From Sphingomonas sp. SUN039 (GTDB lineage Bacteria > Pseudomonadota > Alphaproteobacteria > Sphingomonadales > Sphingomonadaceae), in NCBI RefSeq assembly GCF_024758725.1, contig NZ_CP096972.1:416001-480000 (forward strand): a DNA stretch of 64,000 nt, in the 5' to 3' direction. The position numbers and the translations under genes are program-made. How positions within the stretch are numbered: the first letter of the stretch is position 1; each line of letters begins with the position of its first letter. The notes under the pieces are model-generated. The model was not told the DNA's origin and did no database searches. It saw nothing but the letters and a program-made list of their open reading frames with translations. Below, in pieces: positions 25,276 to 34,802 of the stretch.

Positions 25276-25298
25276 GCGCCTGTGCTTAGGCGAGTGGC

Positions 25299-25958
25299 AT
25301 GTTCCCCGTAAGCCCCATCCCCGAAACCGAACCGCCGCGCGATTGTCCGCTGTGCCCGCGCCTCGTGGCCTATCGCCACGCGTGTCAGGCTGAATTCCCG
25401 AGATGGTGGAACGCGCCGGTGCAGGCGTTTGGCGACCCGAACGCATGGCTTGCCATCGTCGGCCTCGCCCCCGGCAAGCACGGCGCGAACCGCACCGGGC
25501 GGCCGTTCACCGGCGATGCGTCGGGGCCGCTGCTTTATGAAACGCTCGCCAAATTCGGGCTGGCGGAGGTGCTGTATGCGGCGAAGGTCGACGACGGGCT
25601 GGCGCTGAACGGCGCGATGATCGTCAACGCGGTCAAATGCCTGCCGCCCGAAAACAAGCCGACGCCCGAGGAAATCCGCACTTGCCGCCCCTTCCTCGAA
25701 ACCCAACTGGCGGCGCTGCCCAATGTCCGCGTCGTCGTGGCACTCGGCCAGATCGCGCACCAGTCGGCGGTGAAGGCGATGGGTGGGCGGCTGCCCAAGG
25801 CGCGGTTCGCGCATCTGGCCGAACACCGCATGCCCGACGGTCGCGTGCTGATCGACAGCTATCACTGCTCGCGGTACAACCAGAATACGGGCCGCCTGAC
25901 GCGCGAAATGTTCGAGGCGGTGTTTGAGCGGGCTGTTACTTTTGGGGCACAAATCTGA
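25299..25958 (+). CDS. Family 5 uracil-DNA glycosylase
   Basis: 219 residues. CPLCPRL near the N-terminus and later cysteines fit the 4Fe-4S ligands; GLAPGKHGANRTGRPFTG is motif 1 of type 5 (UDGb) and SYHCSRYNQNTGR is motif 2. Removes uracil and other deaminated bases from DNA. Starts 23 bases from the divergent folK start. Last codons overlap the convergent lipoprotein gene by about 23 bases. Confidence 0.9.
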   Translation: MFPVSPIPETEPPRDCPLCPRLVAYRHACQAEFPRWWNAPVQAFGDPNAWLAIVGLAPGKHGANRTGRPFTGDASGPLLYETLAKFGLAEVLYAAKVDDGLALNGAMIVNAVKCLPPENKPTPEEIRTCRPFLETQLAALPNVRVVVALGQIAHQSAVKAMGGRLPKARFAHLAEHRMPDGRVLIDSYHCSRYNQNTGRLTREMFEAVFERAVTFGAQI

Positions 25959-26226
25959 TTTTTTTGATGCCGGAACGCTGCGAGACGTAGATGAACTCGC
26001 TTATGCAGCGATACGGCATATCTCGCGCAGTGCGAAGCTCGACATTTTTTACACTCGGCTGCTTCAGCACCAATTCTGAAGCGAATTTGGCCGATGTAAC
26101 ATAGCCATCTCCAAGCCTGAGTTCGCACGAATTATCGGCGACAATTCGCCAATCATTTAACTCGACCACGACAGGCGCGTGCGTGCATCCAGCCAACATT
26201 AAGGCTGAGAGCATCGCCCGTTTCAT
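25936..26226 (-). CDS. Small lipoprotein with ExbD/TolR-like periplasmic domain
   Basis: 96 residues. Lipoprotein signal MKRAMLSALMLAGC with lipobox LAGC (Cys14). The remaining domain ends KQPSVKNVELRTARDMPYR, then EFIYVSQRSGIKKIRFV, which resembles the C-terminal periplasmic domain of ExbD/TolR (conserved aD..vpy....v...a..aGi..i.fv). Unlike ExbD it lacks the transmembrane helix and has a lipid anchor instead. Start overlaps the aguB stop, so it is translated with it. Function unknown. Confidence 0.55.
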   Translation of the reverse strand: MKRAMLSALMLAGCTHAPVVVELNDWRIVADNSCELRLGDGYVTSAKFASELVLKQPSVKNVELRTARDMPYRCISEFIYVSQRSGIKKIRFVPQK

Positions 26227-27074
26227 CAAACATCCTCCACCAGCCGCCCGTAAAGGTCGGGCCGCCGGTCCCTGAAGAACCCGAACGCCGCGCGGTTTTT
26301 CGCGGCTTCGGCCAAATCGAATTCCGCGACCAGCACGCCGCTCTCCGCCGCGCCGTACTCCGCGACCAGATCGCCGCGTTCGTTGGCGATGAAGCTGTGG
26401 CCGTAGAAGGTCTGGTCCCCCTCGCGTCCGATGCGGTTGCTTGCCACCACCGGCACGACGTTCGACACCGCATGGCCGACCATCGCGCGCCGCCATAGCC
26501 GCGAGGTGTCGAGCTCCTCCGCTTCGGGCTCGTCGCCGATGGCGGTCGGGAACATCAATATGTCCGCGCCCATCAGCATCAGCGCGCGCGCGGTTTCGGG
26601 ATACCATTGGTCCCAGCAGATGCCGATGCCGATGCGCCCGTAGCGCGTGTCCCACACCTTGAACCCGGTGTTGCCGGGGCGGAAATAGAATTTCTCGCTA
26701 TAGCCCGGTCCGTCGGGGATGTGGCTCTTACGGTAGACGCCCATGACGTCGCCCGCATCGTCGATCATCGCGAGGCTGTTGTAATAATGCTGCCCGTCGC
26801 GCTCGAAGAAGCTGGTCGGGATATAGACCTGCAGCTCCTTGGCGAGCGCCTGCATCGCGACCACGCTCGGGTGCTCGGCGGTCGCCGCGGCGGTCGCGAA
26901 CGGATCGAGCTCCTGCACCTTGCAGAAATACGGCCCCTCGAACAGTTCGGGCGGCAGGATGATCTTCGCGCCATGCTGCGCGGCCTCGCGGACATGCGCC
27001 TCGACGGTGGCGAGGTTAGCGGCGAGCGGGCCGGGGAGGGCGCACTGGATCGCAGCGACAGTGATCTTGGTCAT
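26226..27074 (-). CDS. aguB: N-carbamoylputrescine amidase
   Basis: 282 residues, nitrilase superfamily. Glu-Lys-Cys triad visible in PPELFEGPYFC (Glu), YRKSHIPDGPGY (Lys) and GIGICWDQWYPE (Cys). The H-I-P-D-G-P-G-Y and ICWDQWYPE signatures are specific for AguB. It hydrolyses N-carbamoylputrescine to putrescine, CO2 and ammonia. The agmatine deiminase gene lies upstream on the same strand, across a palindromic repeat. Confidence 0.93.
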   Translation of the reverse strand: MTKITVAAIQCALPGPLAANLATVEAHVREAAQHGAKIILPPELFEGPYFCKVQELDPFATAAATAEHPSVVAMQALAKELQVYIPTSFFERDGQHYYNSLAMIDDAGDVMGVYRKSHIPDGPGYSEKFYFRPGNTGFKVWDTRYGRIGIGICWDQWYPETARALMLMGADILMFPTAIGDEPEAEELDTSRLWRRAMVGHAVSNVVPVVASNRIGREGDQTFYGHSFIANERGDLVAEYGAAESGVLVAEFDLAEAAKNRAAFGFFRDRRPDLYGRLVEDV

Positions 27075-27097
27075 TTTGTCCTCGCGTCGCCGCTCTC

Positions 27098-27194
27098 AAC
27101 GCCGACTTGGCTGAGCTTGTCGAAGCCTCTTCCTTCTTCTTCGGCACTGCGGAAAGAAGAAAAGCCCTTCGACAAGCTCAGGGAAGTCGGCGTT
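27098..27194. repeat. Palindromic repeat, family C, between aguB and aguA
   Basis: Arms around 27098-27142 and 27152-27194 pair through AACGCCGACTTGGCTGAGC and CTCAGGGAAGTCGGCGTT, with the core GAGCTTGTCGAAG/CTTCGACAAGCTC. The same core recurs after topA (48060-48133), so it is a dispersed family. It divides aguA from aguB and could modulate their relative expression. Confidence 0.85.
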
Positions 27195-27213
27195 GCGGTC
27201 CCTGCGCTTTCCT

Positions 27214-28185
27214 TCACACCGGCACCTGCTGCGAAATACAATGGAAACTCCCCCCGCCGGTCAGGATATGGTCGGTGGGCAGCCCGACGACAACACGGTC
27301 GGGGAAATAGGGTTTGAGCGCGTTCACTGCCGCGTCGTCGTTCGCCGCGCCGTGCACCGGCACCACCACCGCCGCATTGCCGATGTAGAAATTCATGTAG
27401 CTCGCCGCCGCGACTTCGCCGTCGAGTTCGATGCGGCCGGGGGAGGGCATCGGCACGACGGTCACGCCGAAGCCCTTCGCTCGTGCCCAGGCGTCTGCAT
27501 AGATATCGGCATTGGGATCGTCCGGGCCGTCGGGCTCGGGGATCGCGACCACGCCCGGCGCAACGAACCGCGCGAGGTTATCGACATGGCCGTCGGTGTG
27601 GTCGCCCTTCAGCCCCTCGCCGAGCCACAGCACGCGCTCGATGCCAAGGCTCAGTTTCAGTTCGGCCTCGATGTCGTCGCGGGTCATGTAAGGGTTGCGG
27701 TTGGGGTTGAGCAGGCATTGTTCGGTCGTCACCAGCAACCCCGCGCCGTCGACATCGATCGCGCCCCCTTCGAGGATCATGTGGCGCGGCTCGCGGGGGA
27801 GCGCGGCGCTCGCTGCGAGCAGCCCGCCGAGCGCATCGTCGAGCGGGGAGGGGTATTTGCCGCCCCATCCGTTGCCGCGATAGTCGAGCGCGATCCGCGC
27901 GCCGTCGCGGTTCAGCACCAGCGGCCCGGTATCACGCAGCCAGATGTCGAAGAACGGCATCAGCAGGATTTGCGCGCCCGGTGCCAGCACGACCGCGCGG
28001 TCGGCGGCCTCGTTCGCGCAGACCAGCCGCACCTGTTCGCCCTTGCCATCGGCGTGAACCGCACGCGCAAACGCCGCAACCTGCTCCTGCGCGCCGTCGA
28101 GGTCGTCGAGCCACAGGTCGGGCGCGCTGGGGAAGCCGATCCACACCGCCTCATGCGGGGACCATTCGGGGGGAAAGTGGGTCAT
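27214..28185 (-). CDS. aguA: Agmatine deiminase
   Basis: 323 residues. WSPHEAVWIGFPS, FFDIWLRDTGPL, LEGGAIDVDG, DHTDGHVDNLARF and the C-terminal nucleophile in GGGSFHCISQQ (Cys near residue 318) define agmatine/peptidyl-arginine deiminases (PF04371). Converts agmatine to N-carbamoylputrescine; with AguB this gives an arginine decarboxylase-dependent putrescine route. Confidence 0.93.
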   Translation of the reverse strand: MTHFPPEWSPHEAVWIGFPSAPDLWLDDLDGAQEQVAAFARAVHADGKGEQVRLVCANEAADRAVVLAPGAQILLMPFFDIWLRDTGPLVLNRDGARIALDYRGNGWGGKYPSPLDDALGGLLAASAALPREPRHMILEGGAIDVDGAGLLVTTEQCLLNPNRNPYMTRDDIEAELKLSLGIERVLWLGEGLKGDHTDGHVDNLARFVAPGVVAIPEPDGPDDPNADIYADAWARAKGFGVTVVPMPSPGRIELDGEVAAASYMNFYIGNAAVVVPVHGAANDDAAVNALKPYFPDRVVVGLPTDHILTGGGSFHCISQQVPV

Positions 28186-28201
28186 GGACCGGCCCTTAGC
28201 T

Positions 28202-28321
28202 TACCCCTTCCACCAAGTGGAAGGGGCGGCGGAGCGCGGCGAAGCCGGGAAAGGCACGAACGCCACCGGTTCAGGCCTTTCCCGATGCCTCGCATCGCCC
28301 CTTCCACACAGTGGAAGGGGT
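28202..28321. repeat. Paired CCCCTTCCAC hairpins, family D
   Basis: Two copies of CCCCTTCCAC-NNN-GTGGAAGGGG (28204-28226 and 28298-28320) flank an inner inverted repeat (CCGGGAAAGGC against GCCTTTCCCG). Fills the aguA to M28-peptidase gap. Each hairpin is perfect. Confidence 0.85.
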
Positions 28322-28328
28322 TTGTCGC

Positions 28329-29969
28329 CTACTTCCCCGCGCGGCTCTTGTCGCGGATCGCGCGATATTGCGACGTTGCCACCCAGTTCGGCCACGCCTT
28401 GCCGTCCGCCAGCTCGCGACCGATGCCGTAGTACATCGTCAAATCCTGCACCGCGCCGCCCCAGTTCCAGTCGGCGCGATATTCGTCCTGCGGCTTGTGG
28501 TAGCGGTTGGTGGTATAGTCCTCCGCCGCCGCGCGCCCTGCAGCGGTGCCGCCGTTCACCAGGTCTTCGCCGCTCTCGGCATAAAGCATCGGCACGCCGA
28601 GCTTGGCCAGGCTGAAGTGGTCCGAGCGGAAGTAATAGCCTTTCTCGGGATCGGTATCGAGCGAGATGGTGCGCCCGCCCGCCTTTGCCCAGCGCGTCAC
28701 ATAGCCATCGAGTTCGGAGAGGCCCGGGCCCACGACCTTCACATCGCGCACCGGGCCGACAACGTTGAGTCCGTCCATATTGACCCCGCCGACGGTGCGC
28801 CCGAGCGGATAGACCGGGTTTTTCGCGTAATAGTCCGAACCCAGCAGCCCGCTTTCCTCCGCCGTCACCGCGAGGAAGATTTGCGACCGCGCGGCGGGGC
28901 CTGCCTTGGCCTGCATTTCGGCCATGGCGATCAGGCCCGCCGTCCCGCTCGCATTGTCGACCGCGCCATTGCAGATGCCGTCGCCCTTGACCGGAAGGCA
29001 GCGGCCGAGATGGTCCCAATGCGCCGAATACAGGACGTATTCGTTGGGCCGCACCTTGCCGGGCAGGATGCCGACCACGTTCTTCGACATCTGGCGCTTG
29101 ATACCGTTGGTCATCGACATGCTCATCGTCGAGCCGAGCGGGACGGGCGCGAAGCCCTTGGCCTTGGCCGCGGTGCGGAGCAGGTCGAAATCCTGACCCG
29201 CCTGGGCGAACACCCGCCGCGCGCCGTCGAGCGTCATCCAGCCGATCGCCGCGCTGTCGGACATATGATTGTCCTTCGCGTCGAGGCCGAGGCGCGGCTT
29301 GGCCCAGGACGAGACGACCACGCCGAAGCCATAAGCGGCCGGTTCGGTATCGTGGACGATGATCGCCGCCGCCGCACCCTGCCGCGCGGCTTCCTCATAT
29401 TTGTACGTCCAGCGCCCGTAATAGGTCATCGCGCGCCCGCCGAAGGGGCCGTCCAATGTCTTGGTCTCCCAGTCGGGATCGTTGATCAGGATGACGACGG
29501 TCTTTCCTTTGACGTCGAGGCCCGCATAATCGTTCCAGCCGAGTTCGGGCGCGGTAATGCCGTAGCCGACGAAGACGACCTCGCTGTTCTTGATGTCGAC
29601 GTTCGGCACCAGCCGCGACGTGCCGATCACCATGTCGGTCTTGTAGGCGAGCGCCAGCGGCGGCTTGCCATCGACCGTGAAGGTCAGCGGGGTGGGGTTC
29701 GCCGAGACCTCGGCCATCGGCACGTCCTGCGTCCACGACCCCTTGTTGCCGGGTTTCAGCCCCGCCGCCTTCATGCGGGCGACGATATAGGCGATCGTCT
29801 TGGCTTCCTCCGGCGACGTAGGTGCGCGACCGGCATAGGCGTCCGACGACAGGATGCGCGTGACGTCCTTCAGTGTCTGGACCGGGACGGTCGGGGCCTT
29901 GCCTGACGGGGCGGCAAGGGCGGACGTCGACGCGAGCAGCGCCAGCGATACGAGCATGAAACGGGGCAA
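28329..29969 (-). CDS. Secreted M28-family aminopeptidase
   Basis: 546 residues from a TTG sited 7 bases after a perfect aggagg; an ATG at 29957 is too far from it. Signal peptide LVSLALLASTSALAA. PA-domain insert (about 140-260) then M28 zinc ligands in SAHWDHLG, DNASGTAGL, AVTAEESGLLGS, NMDGLN and YHKPQDEY. Periplasmic or secreted di-zinc aminopeptidase for peptide use. Divergent from a serine peptidase gene. Confidence 0.9.
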   Translation of the reverse strand: MPRFMLVSLALLASTSALAAPSGKAPTVPVQTLKDVTRILSSDAYAGRAPTSPEEAKTIAYIVARMKAAGLKPGNKGSWTQDVPMAEVSANPTPLTFTVDGKPPLALAYKTDMVIGTSRLVPNVDIKNSEVVFVGYGITAPELGWNDYAGLDVKGKTVVILINDPDWETKTLDGPFGGRAMTYYGRWTYKYEEAARQGAAAAIIVHDTEPAAYGFGVVVSSWAKPRLGLDAKDNHMSDSAAIGWMTLDGARRVFAQAGQDFDLLRTAAKAKGFAPVPLGSTMSMSMTNGIKRQMSKNVVGILPGKVRPNEYVLYSAHWDHLGRCLPVKGDGICNGAVDNASGTAGLIAMAEMQAKAGPAARSQIFLAVTAEESGLLGSDYYAKNPVYPLGRTVGGVNMDGLNVVGPVRDVKVVGPGLSELDGYVTRWAKAGGRTISLDTDPEKGYYFRSDHFSLAKLGVPMLYAESGEDLVNGGTAAGRAAAEDYTTNRYHKPQDEYRADWNWGGAVQDLTMYYGIGRELADGKAWPNWVATSQYRAIRDKSRAGK

Positions 29970-30097
29970 GGGCGAACCTCCTGAAATCGGTTGATTGCCC
30001 CCTTGTGACAAAGGCTTGGCGCATCGGCAATGGCGGTTGACAGGGGGCAGGCGACCGCGCGACGATGACGCAAATCTTGCGACACGGGGAGCGGGCG

Positions 30098-32065
30098 ATG
30101 AATCGGGTTTGGGGAATATGTGCGGTGCTGGTGGCGACCCCGGCAGTCGCACAGACCGATCCGGCGGTGGCTTTCGGTGCCCGCGAATCGATCTCATCCG
30201 TCGCGCTATCGCCCGACGGGACGCGCATCGCCTTTGTCACGCCCGACAAGACGAAGGGCAGTGCGCTGTACTTCACCGACGTGGCGGGTACGCAAAAGCC
30301 GCTGCGGACTCTGGTCGCCACGGGCGAGCCCGAACATCTGGGGCGGTGCAACTGGGCGTCGAATACGCGCGTGGTGTGTCAGGTCTATTCTATCCAGAAT
30401 GAGGGAGGTGTGCCGACCACGGGCTCGCGCATGGTCGGCATCAATTTCGACGGCACCAATGTGAAGATGATCTCCAAGCGCGACACCTCGAACCAGATCA
30501 TGCTGTCCTATTTCGGCGGGGATGTGATCGACTGGATGCCCGGAAAGGACGGGTCGGTCCTGCTGACCCGCGTTGTCATTCCAAAGATAGGTGCCGATGT
30601 GCAAGCGATCGGCGGCAGCATCGACGGTGTCGCTGTCGAACGTGTAGACACCGAAAGCCTGGCCAGCGAACGGGTGGTCAAGCCGGTCAAATCCGCGCTG
30701 GAATTTATTACCGACGGACGCGGGGCCGTCCGCATGATGGGCGTCCTGCCCAGCGGCGGGGGCTATGGCTACGACCTGCGCTATGTCGATTACAAGTTCC
30801 GGCGGCAGGGCAAGACCGATTGGGAAGCGTTCGGGCGGCTGGAACGTGTGACCGACGAGGGATTCAATCCCATTGCGGTCGATGGCGTCGCCGACGAGGC
30901 CTATGGCTTCGTTCGCAAGGACGGACGAATGGCGATTTTCAAGCGCGCGCTCGACGGATCGAGCCGCGAAGACCTGGTCTTTGCGCGGCCCGATGTCGAC
31001 ATCGACGGCCTGATGCGGCTGGGTCGTGCACAGCGCATCGTCGGCGTGACCTTTGCCACCGAGCGGCGGCAGGCCGTCTATTTCGATCCGGGCCTGGCCA
31101 AGCTGGCGGCGGGCCTCGCCAAGGCCCTGCCCAAAACGCCGCTGATCAATTTCATGGGGGCAAGCGACGACGAACAAAAGCTGTTGATCTGGGCCGGTGC
31201 CGATAACGATCCCGGACGCTACTTTCTATTCGACAAGGCGACCAAGCAGCTGAAACCGCTGCTGCTCAGCCGTTCCGAACTTTCCGCAGTTCCGCTCGCG
31301 ACGGTGAAGGCGGTGCAGGTCAAGGCGGCGGACGGCACCCTCGTGCCCGGATATCTGACCTTGCCGCCGGGGTCGGACGGCAAGAAGCTGCCCGCCATTG
31401 TCATGCCGCACGGCGGGCCCGGTGCACGCGACGAATGGGGCTTCGACTGGCTGTCGCAATATTATGCCAACCGCGGTTATGCCGTGCTCCAGCCCAATTT
31501 CCGCGGCTCTACCGGCTATGGCGACAGCTGGTTCCAGAACAACGGGTTCAAATCATGGAAAGCCGCAATCGGCGACGTCAACGACGCGGGTCGCTGGCTG
31601 GTGTCTGAGGGGATCGCCGATCCGGCCAAGCTCGCCATCGTCGGCTGGTCCTATGGCGGCTATGCCGCATTGCAATCGGGGGTGACGGCACCGGGTCTGT
31701 TCAAGGCAATTGTCGCGATTGCACCGGTAACCGACCTCGCTTCGCTGAAACGCGATCTCAAGGAATATTCGGGTGAAGACATGGCCCGCGATTTCATCGG
31801 TTCGGGTCCGCACATTGTCGAGGGTTCGCCGGCACAGAATGCCGCCAGAATTTCCGCACCGGTCCTGCTCGCCCATGGCGATCTCGACCAGAATGTGCCG
31901 GTTTCGGCGAGCAAGCTGATGAACGAGCGGTTGAAAGCGGCAAACAAGTCGGTCGAATTCATCCTGTATCCCGGGCTGCAACACAGCCTGATCGATTCGG
32001 GCGTGCGCGCAGACTTGCTGCGGCGAAGCGACGCCTTTTTGAGGACCAGCATGGGGATGAAATAA
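30098..32065 (+). CDS. Prolyl oligopeptidase-family (S9) peptidase
   Basis: 655 residues from the ATG with ggggag upstream. Signal peptide NRVWGICAVLVATPAVAQ, a seven-bladed beta-propeller starting SVALSPDGTRIAF, then the alpha/beta hydrolase with GWSYGGYAAL (Ser nucleophile), HGDLDQNVPVS (Asp) and YPGLQHSL (His). Exported serine peptidase acting on short, often proline-containing peptides; probably cooperates with the divergent M28 enzyme. Confidence 0.9.
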   Translation: MNRVWGICAVLVATPAVAQTDPAVAFGARESISSVALSPDGTRIAFVTPDKTKGSALYFTDVAGTQKPLRTLVATGEPEHLGRCNWASNTRVVCQVYSIQNEGGVPTTGSRMVGINFDGTNVKMISKRDTSNQIMLSYFGGDVIDWMPGKDGSVLLTRVVIPKIGADVQAIGGSIDGVAVERVDTESLASERVVKPVKSALEFITDGRGAVRMMGVLPSGGGYGYDLRYVDYKFRRQGKTDWEAFGRLERVTDEGFNPIAVDGVADEAYGFVRKDGRMAIFKRALDGSSREDLVFARPDVDIDGLMRLGRAQRIVGVTFATERRQAVYFDPGLAKLAAGLAKALPKTPLINFMGASDDEQKLLIWAGADNDPGRYFLFDKATKQLKPLLLSRSELSAVPLATVKAVQVKAADGTLVPGYLTLPPGSDGKKLPAIVMPHGGPGARDEWGFDWLSQYYANRGYAVLQPNFRGSTGYGDSWFQNNGFKSWKAAIGDVNDAGRWLVSEGIADPAKLAIVGWSYGGYAALQSGVTAPGLFKAIVAIAPVTDLASLKRDLKEYSGEDMARDFIGSGPHIVEGSPAQNAARISAPVLLAHGDLDQNVPVSASKLMNERLKAANKSVEFILYPGLQHSLIDSGVRADLLRRSDAFLRTSMGMK

Positions 32066-32097
32066 AAAAGGCGGCCATTGCGGGCCGCCCTTTTTTT
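32064..32097. terminator. Bidirectional terminator between S9 peptidase and rpsD
   Basis: GGCGGCC (32070-32076) pairs with GGCCGCC (32083-32089), with an A run on the left and seven T residues on the right, so it can end transcription from both sides. Confidence 0.9.
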
Positions 32098-32117
32098 GTC
32101 TGGTGCCGACCGAGGGA

Positions 32118-32732
32118 TCAGCGCGAATAGAACTCGACGACGAGGTTCGGTTCCATCTTCACCGGATACGGCACTTCGTCCAGCGTCGGGACGCGGTTGA
32201 AGGTCGCTTTCGCGGTGCCCTCGATCACGACATATTCGGGGATGTCGCGCTCGGGCAGGCTCTGGGCTTCCATAACCAGCGCCATTTCCTGCGCCTTGTT
32301 GCCTAGCGTGATCTCGTCGCCGACGTCGCAGCGGCGCGACGCGACATTGCACTTCACCCCGTTGACGCGGATGTGGCCGTGCGAAACCAGCTGGCGCGCG
32401 GCGAAGATCGTCGGCGCGAACTTGGCGCGATAGACGATCATGTCGAGGCGACGCTCGAGCAGGCCGATGAGGTTCTGCGACGTATCGCCCTTCATCCGCG
32501 CGGCCTCGACATACTGCTTCTTGAACTGCTTTTCGGTGACTTCGCCGTAATAGCCCTTCAGCTTCTGCTTGGCTTTCAGCTGCAGGCCATAGTCGCTGAC
32601 CTTGCTCTTGCGGCGCTGGCCGTGCTGGCCGGGGCCGTATTCGCGCTTGTTGACAGGCGATTTGGGGCGGCCCCAGATGTTCTCGCCCATACGCCGGTCG
32701 AGTTTGTGCTTCGCGCTTTGACGCTTCGACAT
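32118..32732 (-). CDS. rpsD: 30S ribosomal protein S4
   Basis: 204 residues, normal length. [30 protein letters not shown], the S4 domain [14 protein letters not shown] through [10 protein letters not shown], and the end VEFYSR. Primary 16S rRNA-binding protein and translational fidelity factor. In alphaproteobacteria rpsD stands alone, as here. The upstream 150 bases contain no gene. Confidence 0.98.
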   Translation of the reverse strand: MSKRQSAKHKLDRRMGENIWGRPKSPVNKREYGPGQHGQRRKSKVSDYGLQLKAKQKLKGYYGEVTEKQFKKQYVEAARMKGDTSQNLIGLLERRLDMIVYRAKFAPTIFAARQLVSHGHIRVNGVKCNVASRRCDVGDEITLGNKAQEMALVMEAQSLPERDIPEYVVIEGTAKATFNRVPTLDEVPYPVKMEPNLVVEFYSR

Positions 32733-32883
32733 AAGTCATCCTTCAATTGCGTGCCCTTGTCGGGCTGTTAGTTGCCTGGGTCCGCGCTACGTCGATCTGG
32801 AGGGACCGGGCAGGACCACCGCTTCACCAGGCGTGCGGGGTCAATTGCGAAGCGCGCGCCTATGGCGGGGGAAGGGGCTTTGG

Positions 32884-34014
32884 TCAACCCTTCGGTCGCG
32901 GTGTCACCAGCGCGCCGATCATCCCGCGCAGGGTGCGGACCTCGTAGGTGCTCCAGCCGGGCTTGGTCAGCAGCGAGCGGACCATGCGTTTGGTCGTCGG
33001 CACCTTGTCCGGCGGGAAGTAGAATCCGGCATGGTCGAGTGCGGCGTCGATCTGGAGCACCAGCCCTTCGAGTTCGTCCTGCGGCGCGGGCGGTTCGGTC
33101 GCGACCTTGGGCGGTTGCGACAGGCTCGCGCCCTTCGACCATTCATAGGCGACGAGAATAACCGCCTGCGCGAGGTTGAGCGAACCGAACTGGGGGTTGA
33201 TCGGCACGGTCAGGATCGTGCGGGCGAGTGCGACATCATCGGTTTCGAGGCCTGCGCGTTCCGGCCCGAACAGGATCGCCGAGCGTTCGGGTGCGGCGCG
33301 AACGAGCAAAGCCGCCTCTGCGGGGTCGACGACCGGCTTGGTCACGCCGCGCTTACGGACAGTGGTTGCATAGACATGCGCGCAATCGGCGACGGCATCG
33401 GCAACGGTTTCGTAGAGTCTGGCATCGCGGATGACACTATCCGCACCCGAAGCGGCGGGTCCGGCATCGGGGTTCGGCCAACCATCGCGCGGCGATACGA
33501 GGCGCAGGTCGGTCAGCCCGAAATTGAGCATCGCGCGCGCCGCCTTGCCGATGTTTTCCGCGAGCTGGGGGCGGACGAGGACGATGGCGGGCTGGGGAGA
33601 CGTCGTGGCCGCAGATTGCTCTTCGCCGAGCGTTAGCGAGGTGCTCCGCCGAGCGTTAGCGAGGTTCTCTCCCACCACATTCTCGCTGGCGCTCGAAGGA
33701 GCACCTCGCTGGCGCTCGGCGAAGAGCTTTCTTTCGGCGGGCTTGCGCGAGAAAAATTTGAAGCGTTCGGTGTTGCCCGCGAGGAAGGCTTCTTTCTTGG
33801 TGCGCGACCAGCCCTTGAGAACGCGCTCAGCTTCTCGTGCCTGTGCGCGCTCTTCGAATGCTTCGGACCAGACAAGCTCAACAGGACGCCGCGAGTAGGT
33901 GTAGCCGCGCACCACCCCTTCTTGATGATGCCAAACCCGTGCGTCGAGGTCCGCAGTTTCACCAACGTAATACGTCCCGTCCGCACAGCGCAGCATATAC
34001 GTCCAGAAACTCAC
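32884..34014 (-). CDS. GIY-YIG nuclease domain fused to TrmJ-type tRNA methyltransferase
   Basis: 376 residues. Residues 1-95 form a GIY-YIG domain of the UPF0213/YhbQ style ([23 protein letters not shown] and [17 protein letters not shown] in parts). Residues about 140-376 form SpoU-family TrmJ ([48 protein letters not shown]), the tRNA Cm32/Um32 methyltransferase. The linker, residues about 96-132, is entirely encoded by a nested palindrome (33618-33727). Overlaps the nrdR stop by 4 bases. A GTG pair at residues 113-114 could restart a separate TrmJ. Both domains are normally separate proteins. Confidence 0.85.
   Translation of the reverse strand: MSFWTYMLRCADGTYYVGETADLDARVWHHQEGVVRGYTYSRRPVELVWSEAFEERAQAREAERVLKGWSRTKKEAFLAGNTERFKFFSRKPAERKLFAERQRGAPSSASENVVGENLANARRSTSLTLGEEQSAATTSPQPAIVLVRPQLAENIGKAARAMLNFGLTDLRLVSPRDGWPNPDAGPAASGADSVIRDARLYETVADAVADCAHVYATTVRKRGVTKPVVDPAEAALLVRAAPERSAILFGPERAGLETDDVALARTILTVPINPQFGSLNLAQAVILVAYEWSKGASLSQPPKVATEPPAPQDELEGLVLQIDAALDHAGFYFPPDKVPTTKRMVRSLLTKPGWSTYEVRTLRGMIGALVTPRPKG
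33618..33727. repeat. Nested palindrome inside the GIY-YIG/TrmJ gene
   Basis: Outer arms 33618-33647 and 33698-33727 are 30 bases long with two mismatches; inner arms (33648-33670 with 33679-33697) repeat the same GAGCG..AGCGAG unit. Built from four copies of one unit in alternating orientation, like a BIME. It lies in frame and supplies the inter-domain linker. Confidence 0.88.
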
Positions 34015-34502
34015 CCGTCCCCCATTGGCAGCACGGGATGGTTGGGATCCGCCACTTCCCTCACGCTCCCCGCAAACTCCTCGAAATCGCGCGCCTCTGC
34101 GAAGTCCTTATAGACGCTCGCAAACCGGATGTACGCGACGCTGTCGAGGCGTTTGAGCGCCTCCATCGCCAGCGCGCCGATCTGCGCGGTGGTGATTTCC
34201 TGTTCGCCGAGCGTCTCCAACTGCCGCTGGATGCCCGACACCATCTGGTCGATTTGCCCGCCCGTCACCGGGCGCTTGCGACAGGCGAGCGCAACCGACC
34301 GCGCCAGCTTGTCGCGTTCGAACGTCTCGCGCCGCCCCTCGCTTTTCAGCACGGTCAATTCGCGCAGCTGGATGCGCTCGAACGTCGTGAAGCGCGCACC
34401 GCACCCTTCGCACTGCCGCCGCCGCCGGATCGCTGCGCCGTCTTCGGTCGGGCGCGAGTCCTTTACCTGCGAATCGTCATGGGCGCAGAAGGGGCAGCGC
34501 AC
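34011..34502 (-). CDS. nrdR: Transcriptional repressor NrdR
   Basis: 163 residues. Zinc ribbon [18 protein letters not shown] with [12 protein letters not shown], then the ATP-cone domain ([20 protein letters not shown]). Senses ATP/dATP and represses ribonucleotide reductase genes. Placed downstream of glyA/rpiB and upstream of trmJ, a common alphaproteobacterial order, interrupted here by a small membrane-protein gene. Confidence 0.96.
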   Translation of the reverse strand: MRCPFCAHDDSQVKDSRPTEDGAAIRRRRQCEGCGARFTTFERIQLRELTVLKSEGRRETFERDKLARSVALACRKRPVTGGQIDQMVSGIQRQLETLGEQEITTAQIGALAMEALKRLDSVAYIRFASVYKDFAEARDFEEFAGSVREVADPNHPVLPMGDG

Positions 34503-34508
34503 GCGGTT

Positions 34509-34772
34509 CTACGCGTCCTTGCGCTGCGACTGGCGCCACGCGGCATAGGCACCGCCGATCACCGCGCCGGTAAGGATCGAAAACGGCAGGATCACGCCCG
34601 CGACCACGCCGATGGCGGCACCGCCTGCGACCTTGGCCGCCTTCGATCCGCCCATCAGGTCGCCGGTGTCGTCGATGACAGCGTCGAGCGTCTCGACGAT
34701 TTTCGTGCCGACGGATTTTGCGTCGCTCGCGGTCGGTTCGGGCTTCAGCGTGTCGTTTTCGGTCGGGTCCAT
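34509..34772 (-). CDS. Small membrane protein, unknown
   Basis: 87 residues from ATG 34772 with aaggag 8 bases upstream. Acidic soluble N-terminus (DPTENDTLKPEPTAS), helix, then a glycine/alanine-rich hydrophobic span (AKVAGGAAIGVVAGVILPF through GGAYAAW) and basic end. It may be a helical hairpin membrane protein. No family recognised. Its own promoter appears just upstream. Confidence 0.6.
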   Translation of the reverse strand: MDPTENDTLKPEPTASDAKSVGTKIVETLDAVIDDTGDLMGGSKAAKVAGGAAIGVVAGVILPFSILTGAVIGGAYAAWRQSQRKDA

Positions 34773-34802
34773 GGCTTTCACTCCTTGGGTTGTGGAGCAA
34801 CT

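Noticed and set aside
28202-28321. CRISPR-like array from repeated CCCCTTCCAC units
   Set aside because: Only two copies, each self-palindromic, with no regular spacers or cas genes.
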